Numbered from the stretch's first letter, positions 10,205 to 22,029 are shown. The stretch: DNA of 64,000 bases from Ahaetulla prasina (GCF_028640845.1 NC_080542.1:148365298-148429297); one strand, 5' to 3'. Notes: generated from the sequence alone by a model not told the origin. Translations and numbers: made by a program.

Positions 10205-10640
10205 TTTTATAACTAGTCCTCGACTTACGACAACGACCAAGGCCAACATTTCTGTTGCTAAACGACGCATTTATCGAATGACTTTTGCCCCATTTCTACG
10301 ACCTTCCTTGCCACAGCTGTTAAGCGGCTCGCTGCCGTTGTTAAGTGAGTCAGATGATTGTTAAGTGAATCCGGCTTCCCCATTGACTCTGCTCTTCAGA
10401 AGGTCGCAAAAGGGGGAGAGGCGATCCTTGGAACGCTGTGACAGTCACAAATACGAATCAGTCGTCGAGGGGCTGAATGATGATCACGTAACCACATGGG
10501 TGCTGTGATATTTTTAAGCGTGGGAAAGGGTCAGAAGCCCCTTTTTTTCAGCGCCGTTGTCACTTTGAACCGACCTGAAACTAATGGTCATAAGTCGAGG
10601 AGAGTTTATGAGAGTTTATAAGTCGAGGAGAGTTTATGAG
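10205..10640 (+). mobile_element. MITE-A
   Basis: AGTCCTCGACTTACGACAAC at the left and GGTCATAAGTCGAGGAGAGT at the right. The last ~25 bp are duplicated (TTTATAAGTCGAGGAGAG). Confidence 0.85.
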
Positions 10641-10867
10641 AGTTTTGGTTTTCGGTATTGTACGTGGGGGGGAAAAAACTTTCTGATGTATTTTTTTATC
10701 ATTTATTCCTGTGGGTCACCCATCCCCTCCTCATCAAATGAAAAATAAGTGGAAAAATAAGTATTAAGCTGTTTCGTGACTTTTATCATTTTAGAGATTT
10801 ATTTGGGATTATCCTTTAAGGCTGAAAAATGCCCCAGAAAATTATGTTTTAGGCCTAAAGCTTCTAC

Positions 10868-11690
10868 CACTCCCTCTCTCTCTCTCTCTTTCCCTCCTTA
10901 CTTCTTTCATTTTTTCTTTCTCTCTCTCTCCCTACCTCATTCCCTCCCTCCCTCCCTTCCCCTTTCCTTTCTCCTTTTCTCTTTTCTCCTTTCTTTCTTC
11001 TCTCCCACCTTTTTTCTTTCTTGTTTCTCTATTCTTCTCTTTCTCTTTCTTTCTTCCTTTCTCTCCCTTGTTCCTCTTTTTTCTTTCTTTTTTTCCTTCT
11101 TTCCTTCCCTTTTTTCCTTCTCCACACTTTCTTTCTCTTTTTGTTCCTCTCTATCCTTCTTTCTTTCTCTCTCCCTCTTTTTCTTTCTCCAGCCTTTTCT
11201 TTCTCTCTCCCTCATTCTTTTTGTCCTCTCTTTTCTCTCTCCCTTTCTTTCTCTTACTCTTTTCCTTTTCCTCTCCTTTTTTCCTTTCTCCCTCCTTCTC
11301 TGTCTGTTTACTGTCTCTCCTCTCATACTCCTCTCTCTCTCCCTCCTTTTCTTTCTCTTTTCTCTCTCTCCTACCTCATTCCTCCTCCTCCCTTTCTTTC
11401 TTCTTTCCCTCCTTTTCTTTTCTCTCTCCCTTTCTTCTCTTCCCTTCTCCATTCCTTTCTCTTTCTTTCTCTCTTCCTCCTTCCATCCCTCCCTTTTTCT
11501 TTCTGTCAATCTTGCTTGTTTTTTCTTTCAGTTCTTCTTTCTTTCCCTCCCTCTTCCCTTTTTTCTTTCTCCCTCTCTCCCTCATTCTTTTTGTCCCTCT
11601 CTTTTTCTCTCTCTCCCTCCCTTTCTTCTCTCACACACACATATACTTTTTTTCCCTCTTTCTTTCTTTCTTTTTCCTATTTTTAATTTT
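10868..11690. repeat. ~820-bp polypyrimidine tract
   Basis: Almost pure C/T on the plus strand, with (CTTT)n, (TCCC)n and (CT)n blocks. The 305-residue plus and 190-residue minus ORFs are low-complexity read-through. The tract could adopt triplex (H-DNA) structure. Confidence 0.95.
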
Positions 11691-11859
11691 TAATAAGCAA
11701 AATTGTGGGTGTTTTTTTCCTTATCCACACGAGAGGACCCAACCTGGATGAGCCCCAAAACTGACAGCCTGGATCTCTGCAAAAATTAAGTTTACCATCT
11801 GCTTGGTTTAATAGCTGTGATAAACCTAGATGCTGGCACAGAAACATGAGAAAACGCAG

Positions 11860-12405
11860 GGAGTCCTTGACTTACAACCAACACAGACCCCAAAATTATA
11901 GCTAAGCCCAGACAGTTGTTAAGTGAGCTTTGCCTCACTTTACGACCTCTCTACCAGCGGTTGTTAAATGCATCACTGCAGTTGTTTGTAACACAGTCAT
12001 TAAAAGTCAATCCCTGTTACAAGAAAGTCCTCGACTTACGAACGCAAACAGATCCCAATATTTCTGTTGCCAAGCGATACAGCTCTTAAGTGGGTTTTGC
12101 CCTATTTTACGACCTTTCTTGCTGCAAGTTATTAAGTGAATCCCCGCAGTTAGCAGCGCAATCGTTAGGCGAATCTGGCTTCTCTAGTAAATCTGCTTGT
12201 CAAAAAGTTACAAAAGTGGGATTGTGTGACCCCGAGAGTCATGAATAAAAGTCAAGTTGCCAATTGTCAGAATTGTGATCACCTGACCGTGGGGATGCTG
12301 CAACAGTCGTTAAGTGTGAAAAATAGCCGTAAGTCCCTTTTTCATGGCTGTTGTAACTTAGCGAACAGTCACTAAGCAAATCTTTTACAGTCAAGAACTA
12401 TCTGC
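11860..12405 (+). mobile_element. Two MITE-A copies in tandem
   Basis: The first copy (11860-12015) is truncated. The second begins at AGTCCTCGACTTACGAACGC (12027) and runs to AGTCAAGAACTATCTGCAG. Confidence 0.8.
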
Positions 12406-12735
12406 AGTTTAATTTAACCTTGCAATCCTATTTTAGGAACAACAACAATTCGATGCAACAACTCTTGGGGACCCAAATTTTCTGTTCTCTACTGTTTTTG
12501 TGTAGTTCCCTTCCGATCCCACGACACAATCCAACACACACACAAAAATTGACGAAAATATACGTCACAATGTGCATGTCGGGGTGGCCCGAAGCCACCC
12601 TTGAGCGATGTGAGCTCCAACACGCAGTTCACTATGTTGTGTGGGTGGCTTGGCTTGTGGGTCCAGTTATGCAACCGCACAGAACTACACACAACCACAA
12701 AAACATCCAATGACACGAACATACATAATGGAGAG
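12406..12735. other. No recognised feature
   Basis: Contains a short CACACACACA run. A 97-codon plus ORF has no recognisable domain. Confidence 0.3.
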
Positions 12736-12739
12736 AAAT

Positions 12740-13255
12740 GAGGTAGTGGAGAATTCTGGGAGTTGATATCCACCCCTTAAAGCATACTGGCTGGGGAATT
12801 CTGGGAGTTGAAGTCCATCCCTCTTAAAAGATGCCAGCTGGGGGATTCTGGGAGTTGAAGTCCATCCCTCTTAAAGGATGCCAGCTGGGGGATTCTGGGA
12901 GTTGAAGTCCATCCCTCTTAAAGGATGCCAGCTGGGGGATTCTGGAAGTTGAAGTCCATCCCTCTTAAAGGATGCCAGCTGGGGGATTCTGGGAGTTGAA
13001 GTCCATCCCTCTTAAAGGATGCCAGCTGGGGGATTCTGGGAGTTGAAGTCCATCCCTCTTAAAGGATGCCAGCTGGGGGATTCTGGGAGTTGAAGTCCAT
13101 CCCTCTTAAAGGATGCCAGCTGGGGGATTCTGGGAGTTGAAGTCCATCCCTCTTAAAGGATGCCAGCTGGGGGATTCTGGGAGTTGAAGTCCATCCCTCT
13201 TAAAGGATGCCAGCTGGGGGATTCTGGGAGTTGAAGTCCTCCCCTCTTAAACTAT
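12740..13255. repeat. 47-bp minisatellite, ~11 copies
   Basis: The unit contains GCCAGCTGGGGGATTCTGGG and AGTTGAAGTCCATCCCTC. The copies are nearly identical. The unit matches one arm of MITE-B, so the array probably grew from such an element. Confidence 0.95.
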
Positions 13256-13259
13256 GCTG

Positions 13260-13535
13260 GTTTAAGTGATCATAACCCAGCTTTGCGCATTGGGATCTGA
13301 AGAATTTACTCCCACGTAACGATGATCCCTTGAATGCAGAGGCTGCGTTCCAGAAATACGACGCGTTTTGCCAAGCAATTAAAAAAAGATTTTTCCAGAC
13401 AGCAAATGTGCCTCCCAAGGCAAGAACATTTTCCAACCATGTTGTGTGTTGCCATAACAAGCCTCAGCGGTAAATACCCACTCCTAAAGTAACTACTACT
13501 GGTTTCAACTGGAAGGTTAGATACGGCTGCCAATT
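13260..13535. other. No recognised feature
   Basis: Mixed sequence between the 47-bp array and MITE-A copies. Confidence 0.3.
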
Positions 13536-13539
13536 GCAG

Positions 13540-14410
13540 CTAATTCTTGATTTATGACCATTTAGTGACCATTCGAACTTACAATGGCACTGAAAAACAA
13601 GACGTGGGATCGTTTCCCACACTTACGTCTGCTGCAGCCTCTGCATTTATTGAACCAACACAGATAGTCCTCGACTTATGACGGATGATTAGACAAGAAT
13701 TTCCGTCGATAAGCAGGTTCTGCCCTGTTTTGCGACCTCTCTCGCCGGAGGTCTTCCATTAGTCACACGTTGTCAAGCAAATTTCCTTTCCTCATTCATT
13801 TTACTTGTCAAGACGGTCACAAAACGGGATCGCATGACCCTGGGAAACGCCATGGTCATGAATATGAATCATGACCACCAGAAAGTCCAAAATTTCTGTC
13901 CAAAATTCCTGTCGTTAAGTGAGACATGTGTTAAGTCAATTTGCCCCCACCCCACCCCGTTTACGGTTTTCCTCGCCACCATTGCTAAGTGAAACATTGC
14001 AATTCTTCAGTTAGTGACACGGTCGTTAAGTGAATCTGGCTTCCCCTTTGATTTTGCCCATCAAAAGGTCGCAAAAGGGGATCATGTGACATCGGAACAC
14101 AGCAACAGTCATAAATCCGAATCAGTTGCCAAGTGTCCGGATTTTGATCATGTGACCCAGGGAAGGGGACTCCAACTTTGGCAACTTTAAGCCTGGAGGA
14201 CTTCAACTCCCAGAATTCCCCAGCCAGCTTTGCTGGCTGGGAGATTCTGGGAGTTGAAGTCCTCCAGGCTTAAAGTTGCCAAGGTTGGAGATCCCTGCCC
14301 AGGGAATACTGCAATGGTTCTAAGTGTGAAAAACAGCCATAAGTCCCTTTTTCCAGGGCCGTTGTAACTTTGAGTGGTCACTGAGTGAACTGTTGTGTAA
14401 GTAGAGGACT
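13540..14410 (+). mobile_element. MITE-A fragments split by a MITE-B insertion
   Basis: A truncated end lies at 13540-13640. A second copy starts with AGTCCTCGACTTATGACGG (13667) and resumes after the palindrome at 14306, ending GTAAGTAGAGGACTACCTG near 14415. The interruption shows MITE-B is the younger insertion here. Confidence 0.8.
14164..14297. mobile_element. MITE-B (hAT-type) with 8-bp target-site duplication
   Basis: 134-bp palindrome with termini reading GGACTCCAACTTTGGCAACT and, inverted, CAGGGATCTCCAACCTTGGC. It is flanked by identical CCCAGGGA at 14156-14163 and 14298-14305. An 8-bp duplication and CAGGG-type ends are typical of hAT transposons. There is no ORF, so it is non-autonomous. 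Confidence 0.85.
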
Positions 14411-14559
14411 ACCTGTCCTATTGGAAACATTAAAATGAGTTCAGATTTCGAAGTTGGTTTTATTTAAATACATAACATTAATTTGAATTTGTAGGCTTGC
14501 CCAACTATTAATTTGATCTATACCAATCAGGAAAATATACTTTCTGGCGAGATGGGCTA

Positions 14560-15330
14560 TGCAGTTAGTCCTTGACTTACATCCATTCGTTTAGTGACCG
14601 TTTGATGTTACGGCCGACTGGTCCCCGCACTTACGACTGCTGCAGCATTCTCCGGTCAGGTGGACAATATTTACAATGGCTGAAAGATCCCTCAGTCACT
14701 GGATCTCCCTATGGGATCTTCCCAGCTGGTTTCCGATAAGCAAAGTCAAGGAAGGAAGCCTGATTCGCTTAACAAACGTGTAAATTCACATAACTAAAGG
14801 GATTCACTTAATAACCGTGGCAAAAAAAAGTTCGTAAAATCATTTCTCATTTAACAACTGCCTTACTAGGCAGATGGAACAATCTGGGCCAATTCTGATC
14901 ATAAGTCAAATACTACTTGTGGTAATTCAGGAAGTCCTCAAGTTATAACGGTTCCTTTAGCGACCGTTCAAAGTTACAACAATCTTGGAAAGAACAACTT
15001 ATGACAATTTTTCACACTTACGACTGTCATAGTATCTCCATGGTCACGTAATCAAAATTCATACGCTTGGAGCCGACTCGTATTTATGACGGTCGCAATG
15101 TCCCAGGCTCTCGTGATCCGCTTTGGCGAGCTTCTGACAAGCAAACTCAATGGGGAAGGCAGATTCACTTTAACAACTGGGTTACCAACTGAAGAACTGC
15201 AGTGATTCACTTAGCAACGGTGGGGAGGAAGTCTGTAAAATGGGACAAAAGTCACTGAACTGTCTCGCTTAATGACAGAAATTTGGGACTCAATTCCGGT
15301 TGTAGGTAGGGGACTGCCTAAATGACAAAT
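14560..15330 (-). mobile_element. Two MITE-A copies
   Basis: Copy one is about 14565-14915 and copy two about 14935-15320. Both begin with an AGTCCTYRASTTA end and have a GCTTAATGACAGAAATTTGG-like right part. Confidence 0.75.
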
Positions 15331-15589
15331 AAATAAATAAGTCATTTCTGAGTTCCAGAGTATAATTTCGAAGCATGGTTGACTCACCATGTTGTTGCTT
15401 TTTAAGGTCTCATGGCCTCTACTACCGGTACTCCCAACTACTCATGTTTGTAAGATAAGGACAGAGGAGTCACCCTCTGGGGGTTGATGGAGCACAGATT
15501 GCCAGAATAATTTTTCGTAACTCAATACCAAACCAGAAATAGAAAATCATACAGCCTTACCAATCGGCTCCAATTTAAACTTGGGAGAT

Positions 15590-16945
15590 GGTTGGACTTC
15601 AACTCCCAGGATTCCTCAGCTAGCAAACTGAGCTGAAGCCCCAAACCTCTTAAAGCATAGCTGGAAATTCTGGGAATTGAAGTCCTCCCCTCTTAAAAGA
15701 TGTCGGCTAGGGAATTCTGGGAGCGGAAGTCCTCCCCTCTTAAAGCAGAGCCGGCTGGGGGATTCTGGGAGTGGAAGTCCTTTCCCCTTAAAGCAGAGCC
15801 GGCTGGGGGATTCTGGGAGTGGAAGTCTTTCCCTCTTAAAGCAGAGCCGGCTGGGGGATTCTGGGAGTGGAAGTCCTTCCCTCTTAAAGCAGAGCCGGCT
15901 GGGGGATTCTGGGAGTGGAAGTCCTCCCCTCTTAAAGCAGAGCTTGCTGGGGGATTCTGGGAGTGGAAGTCCTCCCCTCTTAAAGCAGAGCTTGCTGGGG
16001 GATTCTGGGAGTGGAAGTCCTCCCCTCTTAAAATAGAGCCGGCTGGGGGATTCTGGGAGTGGAAGTCCTCCCCTCTTAAAGGATAGCTGGCTGGGGGATT
16101 CTGGGAGTGGAAGTCCTCCTCTCTTAAAGCAGAGCCGACTAGGGAATTCTGGAAGTCCTCCCCTCTTAAAGCAGAGCCGACTAGGGAATTCTGGGAGTGG
16201 AAGTCCTCCCCTCTTAAAGCAGAGCCGGCTGGGGGATTCTGGGAGTGGAAGTCCTCCCCTCTTAAAGCAGAGCCGGCTGGGGGATTCTGGGAGTGGAAGT
16301 CCTCCCCTCTTAAAGCAGAGCCGGCTGGGGGATTCTGGGAGTGGAAGTCCTCCCCTCTTAAAGCAGAGCTGGCTGGGGGATTCTGGGAGTGGAAGTCCTC
16401 CCCTCTTAAAGCAGAGCCGGCTGGGAGATTCTGGGAGCGGAAGTCCTCCCCTCTTAAAGCAGAGCCGACTGGGGCATTCTGGGAGTGGAAGTCCTTCCCT
16501 CTTAAAGTAGAGCCGGCTGGAGAATTCTGGGAGTGGAAGTCCTCCCCTCTTAAAGCAGAGCTTGCTGGGGGATTCTGGGAGTGGAAGTCCTCCCCTCTTA
16601 AAGCAGAGCCGGCTGGGGGATTCTGGGAGTGGAAGTCCTCCCCTCTTAAAGCAGAGCCGGCTGGGGGATTCTGGGAGTGGAAGTCCTCCCCTCTTAAAAT
16701 AGAGCCGGCTGGGGCATTCTGGGGGTGGAAGTCCTCCCCTCTTAAAATAGAGCCGGCTGGGGGATTCTGGGAGTGGAAGTCCTCCCCTCTTAAAGCAGAG
16801 CCGGCTGGGGAATTCTGGGAGTGGAAGTCCTCCCCTCTTAAAGCAGAGCCAGCTGGGGAATTCTGGGAGTGGAAGTCCTCCCCTCTTAAAGCAGAGCCGG
16901 CTGGGGAATTCTGGGAGTGGAAGTCCTCCCCTCTTAGCATGGAGA
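15590..16945. repeat. 48-bp minisatellite, ~27 copies
   Basis: The unit contains GAGCCGGCTGGGGGATTCTG and GGAGTGGAAGTCCTCCCC. Because 48 is a multiple of three, both strands stay open: a 429-codon minus frame reads a 16-residue repeat (ALRGEDFHSQNPPAG-like) and the plus frames read GFWEWKSSPLK-like repeats. There is no promoter, splice context or known homologue, so it is treated as non-coding. The unit derives from the MITE-B arm. Confidence 0.95.
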
Positions 16946-16984
16946 ATGGCAGATATTTTTCCAATGAACTGCCAGGCGCCATAT

Positions 16985-17170
16985 TTCTCGGGTCAAGAAA
17001 AAGCTGATTTATTATGTGGATTATGCTTTATTTAGCTCACGTATCTTATTTTTAGTCACTGAGTAATTGAGAAAAACAAGGACTTTGCTTCATCGGCTGT
17101 TAACGTCATAAAATTATTCCAAAGAAGTCGGAAATAAATCTCATTAGGAGGCAATGAAATTTCAGGTTGG
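16985..17170. other. AT-rich low-repeat island
   Basis: Unique-looking sequence with GAGTAATTGAG and AAATAAATCTCATTAGGAG. No coding evidence. Candidate conserved non-coding element only. Confidence 0.25.
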
Positions 17171-17199
17171 CAACCCAAAGACTGGCCGATAGGCGAAGG

Positions 17200-18010
17200 A
17201 CAGCGAACAGAACTTTTGGGCACCATCGTTAAGAGAATCAGTGCGGTCGTTAAATGAATTGCACAGTCATTAAGCGAATTGGGCTTCCCTCACTGACTCT
17301 GCTTGTTGGAAGCCGGCTGGGGAGGAAGACGATGACGGTTAGATAGTAAATTCATGCCCAGTGCCCGAATTTTGATCCCGTGACCGTGAAGAAGTTGCGA
17401 TGGTCATAAGTGCAAGGACCTGTTATATAAATCCCAATTTTCAATGCCGTTGTAACTTGGAAATGTCATTCAATAAAGAGCTGTAAGGCGAGTTGGGCCT
17501 ATATAGGTATATCTCAATCATATTCATCTTTTTTTCGACTGCGCTATAAATTGAAATCAGTTAAGATCGGTCACTAAATGAACGGTCGTAACTCAAGGAC
17601 GTCCCGGATGGCCATCGAAATGACAATTGAAAGGGGGAGGGGGGGGAAACGGGCAGATTTGACAAATGATGGGCCCACAATCGAGACACACTTCACAATG
17701 GCTTCAACCATTCCAGGTAGTCCTTGATTTATGACCGCAACGGAAGCCAATGTTTTACTCTTGCTAAGTCGTTAAGTGAGTTTCCCCACCCCCCTTTTGT
17801 TAAGTGAATGATTGCCATTGTTAAGTTAGGGAGGCGGATGTTAAGCCCAATCTGGCTCCCGCATTGACACTGAATTAATTTAACAACCGTGTTGCTAAGG
17901 GCAACGGTGGGAGGAAAGGCTTAAAAGGACACAAAACACATCCAACAATCGTTATCAGCGATGGCGAATGTCGGACTTAACGGCAGTCGTAATACCGAGG
18001 ACTGTCTGTT
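17200..18010 (+). mobile_element. Two MITE-A copies
   Basis: 17200-17610 is truncated at the left. 17713-18008 starts CCAGGTAGTCCTTGATTTAT and ends AATACCGAGGACTGTCTG. Confidence 0.75.
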
Positions 18011-18425
18011 ATCTCCTTCCAAGACTTCAGGGGTCAGTTGAGTCTCCAGAAGTCCCGGGTTCGAATCACCCTCTTTCCTGGCTCGCGGGCCGGAAGTCGC
18101 AACAACATCCATCCCAAACCTTCCAGCCTCACAGGGCTGCGGAGATCATGGGCCGCACAAGTTGTGCAGTTGCCGTTTCCTGCTGCGACATCCTTCCTGG
18201 CTGCGAGAGGCGTGCCAGCCCCTCCTCTGCCGACCACGGCATGCGCCACAATGGGGAGGCCCGATTTGGTTTGGAGCGAATAGCCAGGGTTGTTTTTTTC
18301 TCTTTCTTTCTTTTTATGTCGGGTTGGTTGAGTCAGCTGGATGAGATCATTGTCCGTGGCCAGATTCCATCCAAAGGGGTTTTTGTGTGTGTGTGTTTGG
18401 AGTTTGCTCGGGAAGTGGGCTGCCT
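18011..18425. other. GC-richer stretch with tRNA B-box-like motif
   Basis: GGGTTCGAATCA at about 18058-18069 resembles a pol III B box, but no A box or cloverleaf is evident. ORFs that run into the purine tract are not genes. Confidence 0.3.
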
Positions 18426-18429
18426 CGCC

Positions 18430-19545
18430 TTAGAAGGAGAGAGGGAGGGAAAGAGAAAGAGAGGGAGGGAGGGGGAGGAAGAGAAGGGAGAGGAAGAAAG
18501 GAGGGAGGGAGAGAGACAGGGGAGGAGAAGAAAGGGAGAGAGGGAGGGAGGGAGAAAGAGAGGAAGGGAGGGGAGGAAGAGAGGAGAGGAAGAAAGGAGG
18601 AGGAGAGAGACAGGGAGGAGAAGAAAGGAGAGAGGGAGGAGGGAGGGGAGGAAGAGAAGGGAGAGGAAGAAAGGAGAGAGAGAGGGAGACAGGGGAGGAG
18701 AAGAGAGTGAGAGAGAGAGGAAGGGAGGGAGAGGAAAGGAGGGAGAGGAAGAAAGGAGAGAGGGAGGGAGACGGGCAGGAGAAGAGAGGAGAGAGAGGAA
18801 GGGAGGGAGAGGAAGGGAGGAGAGGAAGAAAGGAGAGGGAGGAGACGGGCAGGAGAAGAGAGAGAGAGAGAGAGAGAGGAAGGGAGGAAAGGAAGGGAGG
18901 AAAGGAAGAAAGGAGGGAGGAGTGAGACAGGGAGAAGAAAGGGAGAGAGAGGAAGGGAGGGAGAGGAAGAGAAGGGAGGAAGAAAGGAGAGAGGGAGGGG
19001 AGGAGAAGAGAGCGAGAGAGAGGAAGGGAGGGGGAGGAAGAGAAAGGAGAGGAAGAAAGGAGGGAGACGGGGAGGAGAAGAGAGAGAGGAAGGGAGGGAG
19101 AGGAAGGGAGGGAAAGGAAGAAAGGAGAGAGGGAGGGAGATGGGGAGGAGAAGAGAGAGAGAGGGGGAGGGATGGGAGAGGGAGGGAAGGAAAGAAGGAA
19201 GGAAATAGAGGGGGATAGATGGATGGAAAGATGGAAGGGAATGGAAAGTGAATGATAGTGATAGATAGATGGATGGATAGAAAGTAATGGATGGATGGAT
19301 GGATGGATGGATAGCAGGAAGGAAGGAGGGAGGGAGGAGAGAGGGAGGGAGGGAAGGAAGGAAGGAAGAAAATAGAGAGGGATAGATGGATGGATGGAAA
19401 GATGGAAGGGAATGGAAAGGGAATGACAGATGGTAGTTAGAAGGAGGGAAGGAAGGAAGGAAGGAAGGAAGGAAGGAAGGAAGGAAGGAAGGAAGGAAGG
19501 AAGGAAGGAAGGAAGGAAGGAAGGAAGGAAAAGGCCTCCTAGTCC
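18430..19545. repeat. ~1.1-kb purine tract, (GGA)n/(GAGG)n then (GGAT)n/(GGAA)n
   Basis: Almost pure A/G on the plus strand to about 19200, then GGAT and GGAA microsatellites. The end is an uninterrupted run of about 22 GGAA units. Read-through ORFs of 416 and 377 codons are artefacts of the composition. Confidence 0.95.
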
Positions 19546-19547
19546 AG

Positions 19548-19594
19548 GGGTCTCAAACTCCATTTCACTGAGAGCCGCATCAGGGTTGTGTTTG

Positions 19595-19659
<65 letters not shown>

Positions 19660-19925
19660 TAGCTCGACGTCACTCGTGTGGGGGGGGTGAGGGGGGGCTG
19701 TGGTGGCCCAAATGCTGCCCGTGAAAATGGGCTCCCAAGCTCAGTTTTCAGCTGCGATGGCCCCTGCCACCTCCTGCCAGGGAAAGCAGAGCATGGGAGG
19801 GTCGCACGCAGCCCTCCCGACCTCCGACCTCCGTTTCGCTGGCAGAGGCACCGCGGGAGGGTCCTTCGCTCTTTCCAGGGTGGCCCCCCAGGCCAAATCT
19901 AAGCACCCCACGGGCCGCATCTGGA
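19548..19925 (+). mobile_element. hAT-like MITE with (GT)n expansion
   Basis: Starts at CCAGGGGTCTCAAACTCCAT, a CAGGGGTSTCAAACTC-type terminus common in reptile hAT MITEs, and continues with GAGAGCCGCATCAGGGTTGTG. The right end (CACGGGCCGCATCTGG) is truncated into a CR1 tail. A (GT)n of about 60 bp interrupts it at 19598-19658. Confidence 0.75.
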
Positions 19926-20040
19926 GGTCATCGAGTCCAACCCTCTACTCAAGCAGGAGACCCTTACACAATCATAGAGTAACAGGGTTGGAAGGGACCC
20001 CGGAGGTCTTCCAGTCCAACCAACTCCCTACTGACCCCAC
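19920..20040 (-). mobile_element. CR1 LINE 3' tails
   Basis: Two reverse-orientation tails with CTCAAGCAGGAGACCCTTAC and GGTTGGAAGGGACCC. Confidence 0.8.
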
Positions 20041-21615
20041 TATGAGTCAATTGCCAAGTGTCCAAATTTGGGTGACGTGACCCTGCGGATGCTGCAACGG
20101 TCGTAAGTGTGAAAAACTGTCACAATTCCCTTTTTGCAGTGCCGTTGCAACTTTGAAGGGTCACTGAGCGAATAGTTGTAAGTCGAGGACTACCTGTATT
20201 TGAGAAATCTAGGTTCCTTCACGTACAGATTTGACTTCCAATATTCATGGTTTAAACCTGGCTAGTCAGAACAAGCTAAGATTATGTGCAGCCCGAAAAA
20301 AACTAGTGGTACTCCAAAGACCATGGGGCAGAGTCACCCATCCACCCTGCAGCAAGCTGACTCCAGATGTGCTGCAATCTTTGATAAATCTTGTCACCAG
20401 AAGTCCTCATTGTATGACAACTGACTTAGTAACAGTTCCAAGTTACAACCAACGTAGAAGGAAAAAAGAACGAACATATGTCTGAAATTCCAGCTGTCAG
20501 GGCGATAGCAAACAACAGGTTTCGCTTAACAACCATGTTTGTTTAACCACGGTGGGATTCACTCAGTGACCGTTGCAACAACCGTCGTACAATGATCCTG
20601 TTTGACAACTGTCTTACTATGTGACCATCATAGGAAGGTTGTGTGAAGACCTTACATACGTTGGTCAAGGCTGGCCGTGACGGTCGTAAGTCGAGGACGT
20701 CATCAAATTGGAAAACAATAACAATAATTTCGGGCAGAAATTATATTTTTATAGTCCTCGAGTTATGACTGCAATGAAGGTCCAAATTTATCTAGCTAAA
20801 GGGTCTCCGGGCAGAAATTATATTTTTACAGTCCTCGACTTACAATCGCAATTGAGCCCACTGCTAAGTGAGACGTTGGTTAAAGGAAGTTTTGCCTCTT
20901 CTGATGAGCTTTCTTGCCACTGTTTTTAAACGAATCAGTGCAGAGTGGGGTCATTAAACAAATCAAGATTCTCCGCTGACTTGAAAGGGGATCAAATGAG
21001 CCCAGGACGCTGCCACGGTCATAAATACGAGTTAGTCGCCAAATGTCTGAATTGCGGTCATGTGACGAGGGGGATGATATGATGGTCTTTAAGTGTGAAC
21101 ACCGGTCTGAGGTCACTTTTTGCGTTGTTCCTTTGAACGGTCGCTAAGTGAACACTTAGTCCACGACTCAGAACAGTTCACTTAGCGACCGTTCGAACTC
21201 ACAACAGGGCTTAGGAATCTGTTTCACACCGTTGCAACATCCCTACCCTCACGGGATCAAAATTCAGACACCTGGCAACTGACTCATAGTTATGACGGTT
21301 GCTGCCTCCTGGGCTCACGCGATCCCCTTTTGGCACCCTTCCAACAAGCAGGAAGTTAGGTTTCACTTAACAACCGTGTTTCACTTAACAACCGTGTGAC
21401 TTAGTGAACACCAGCAGGGATTCACTTAGCGATGGCAGCAAGAAAGGTCGCCACAGGGGGCCAGACTCACTGAACAAGTGTCTCGCTTAGCGACAGAAAT
21501 CTTGGGTTCAATTGTGGTGGTATGTAAACGACATAAATGAGGTTTCCTAAACGGGGTTTCTGCTCCGTTTAGCGACCTGAATTTGGGGTCGTAACTCGAG
21601 GACTTGCTGAAATTA
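20040..21615. mobile_element. Cluster of four or five MITE-A copies
   Basis: Ends recognisable at 20170-20200 (GTAAGTCGAGGACTACCTGT), 20400, 20685-20700, 20752 (AGTCCTCGAGTTATGACTGC), 20830 (AGTCCTCGACTTACAATCGC) and 21590. Copies occur in both orientations and several are truncated. Confidence 0.75.
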
Positions 21616-22025
21616 TCTTGGATTCTGCGCATAAACCGAGATTTTCATCCCGGCTTAACACGGGTTAATCTGGGTGGCTCCCTCCCCACCCCACCCTGCT
21701 TTCGCCTTCGAGGACCTAGGCTTCGGGCCAGCGGAAACAAACCATCATTGTCAGGCTTGGAAAAAGAAGGTTAACCAACCGCATTCCACAGCCCGCCTGA
21801 GCCCACACGCTCTTTCCAAAGCAGGCCTTGAGTTCAAAAGGCAACGTGGTGCCAGATTTCGGCTGAACCCGGGGCCAAAGGCGTGAGGGGAGGAGGGTGA
21901 GGAATTGAACACCCTAAGAGCAAATCAGGGCTTGCGTTTCAAATGATCAATCCTGGCCTGTGACCAACTTTCTGATTAGCCGCTCTCACAACTGACACAA
22001 TCGGTTGCGGCCAACAGGGCATGAG
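21616..22025. other. No recognised feature
   Basis: GC-moderate unique-looking sequence. No family repeat or exon. Confidence 0.3.
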
Positions 22026-22029
22026 TTTG

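Noticed and set aside
10776..11693. 305-codon Phe/Leu/Ser-rich ORF as a membrane protein
   Set aside because: It is a C/T microsatellite tract read in frame. Hydrophobicity comes from the pyrimidine codons.
15693..16982. 429-codon minus-strand ORF with 16-residue repeats as a gene
   Set aside because: It follows exactly the 48-bp minisatellite, whose length is a multiple of three. No promoter, splice context or homologue is visible.
18050..18072. tRNA gene or SINE head from GGGTTCGAATCA
   Set aside because: Only the B-box-like string is present. There is no A box or foldable cloverleaf around it.
17968..19218. 416-codon Arg/Glu/Gly-rich ORF
   Set aside because: It runs into the GGA purine tract. 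Composition alone explains the open frame, as for its 377-codon minus-strand counterpart.
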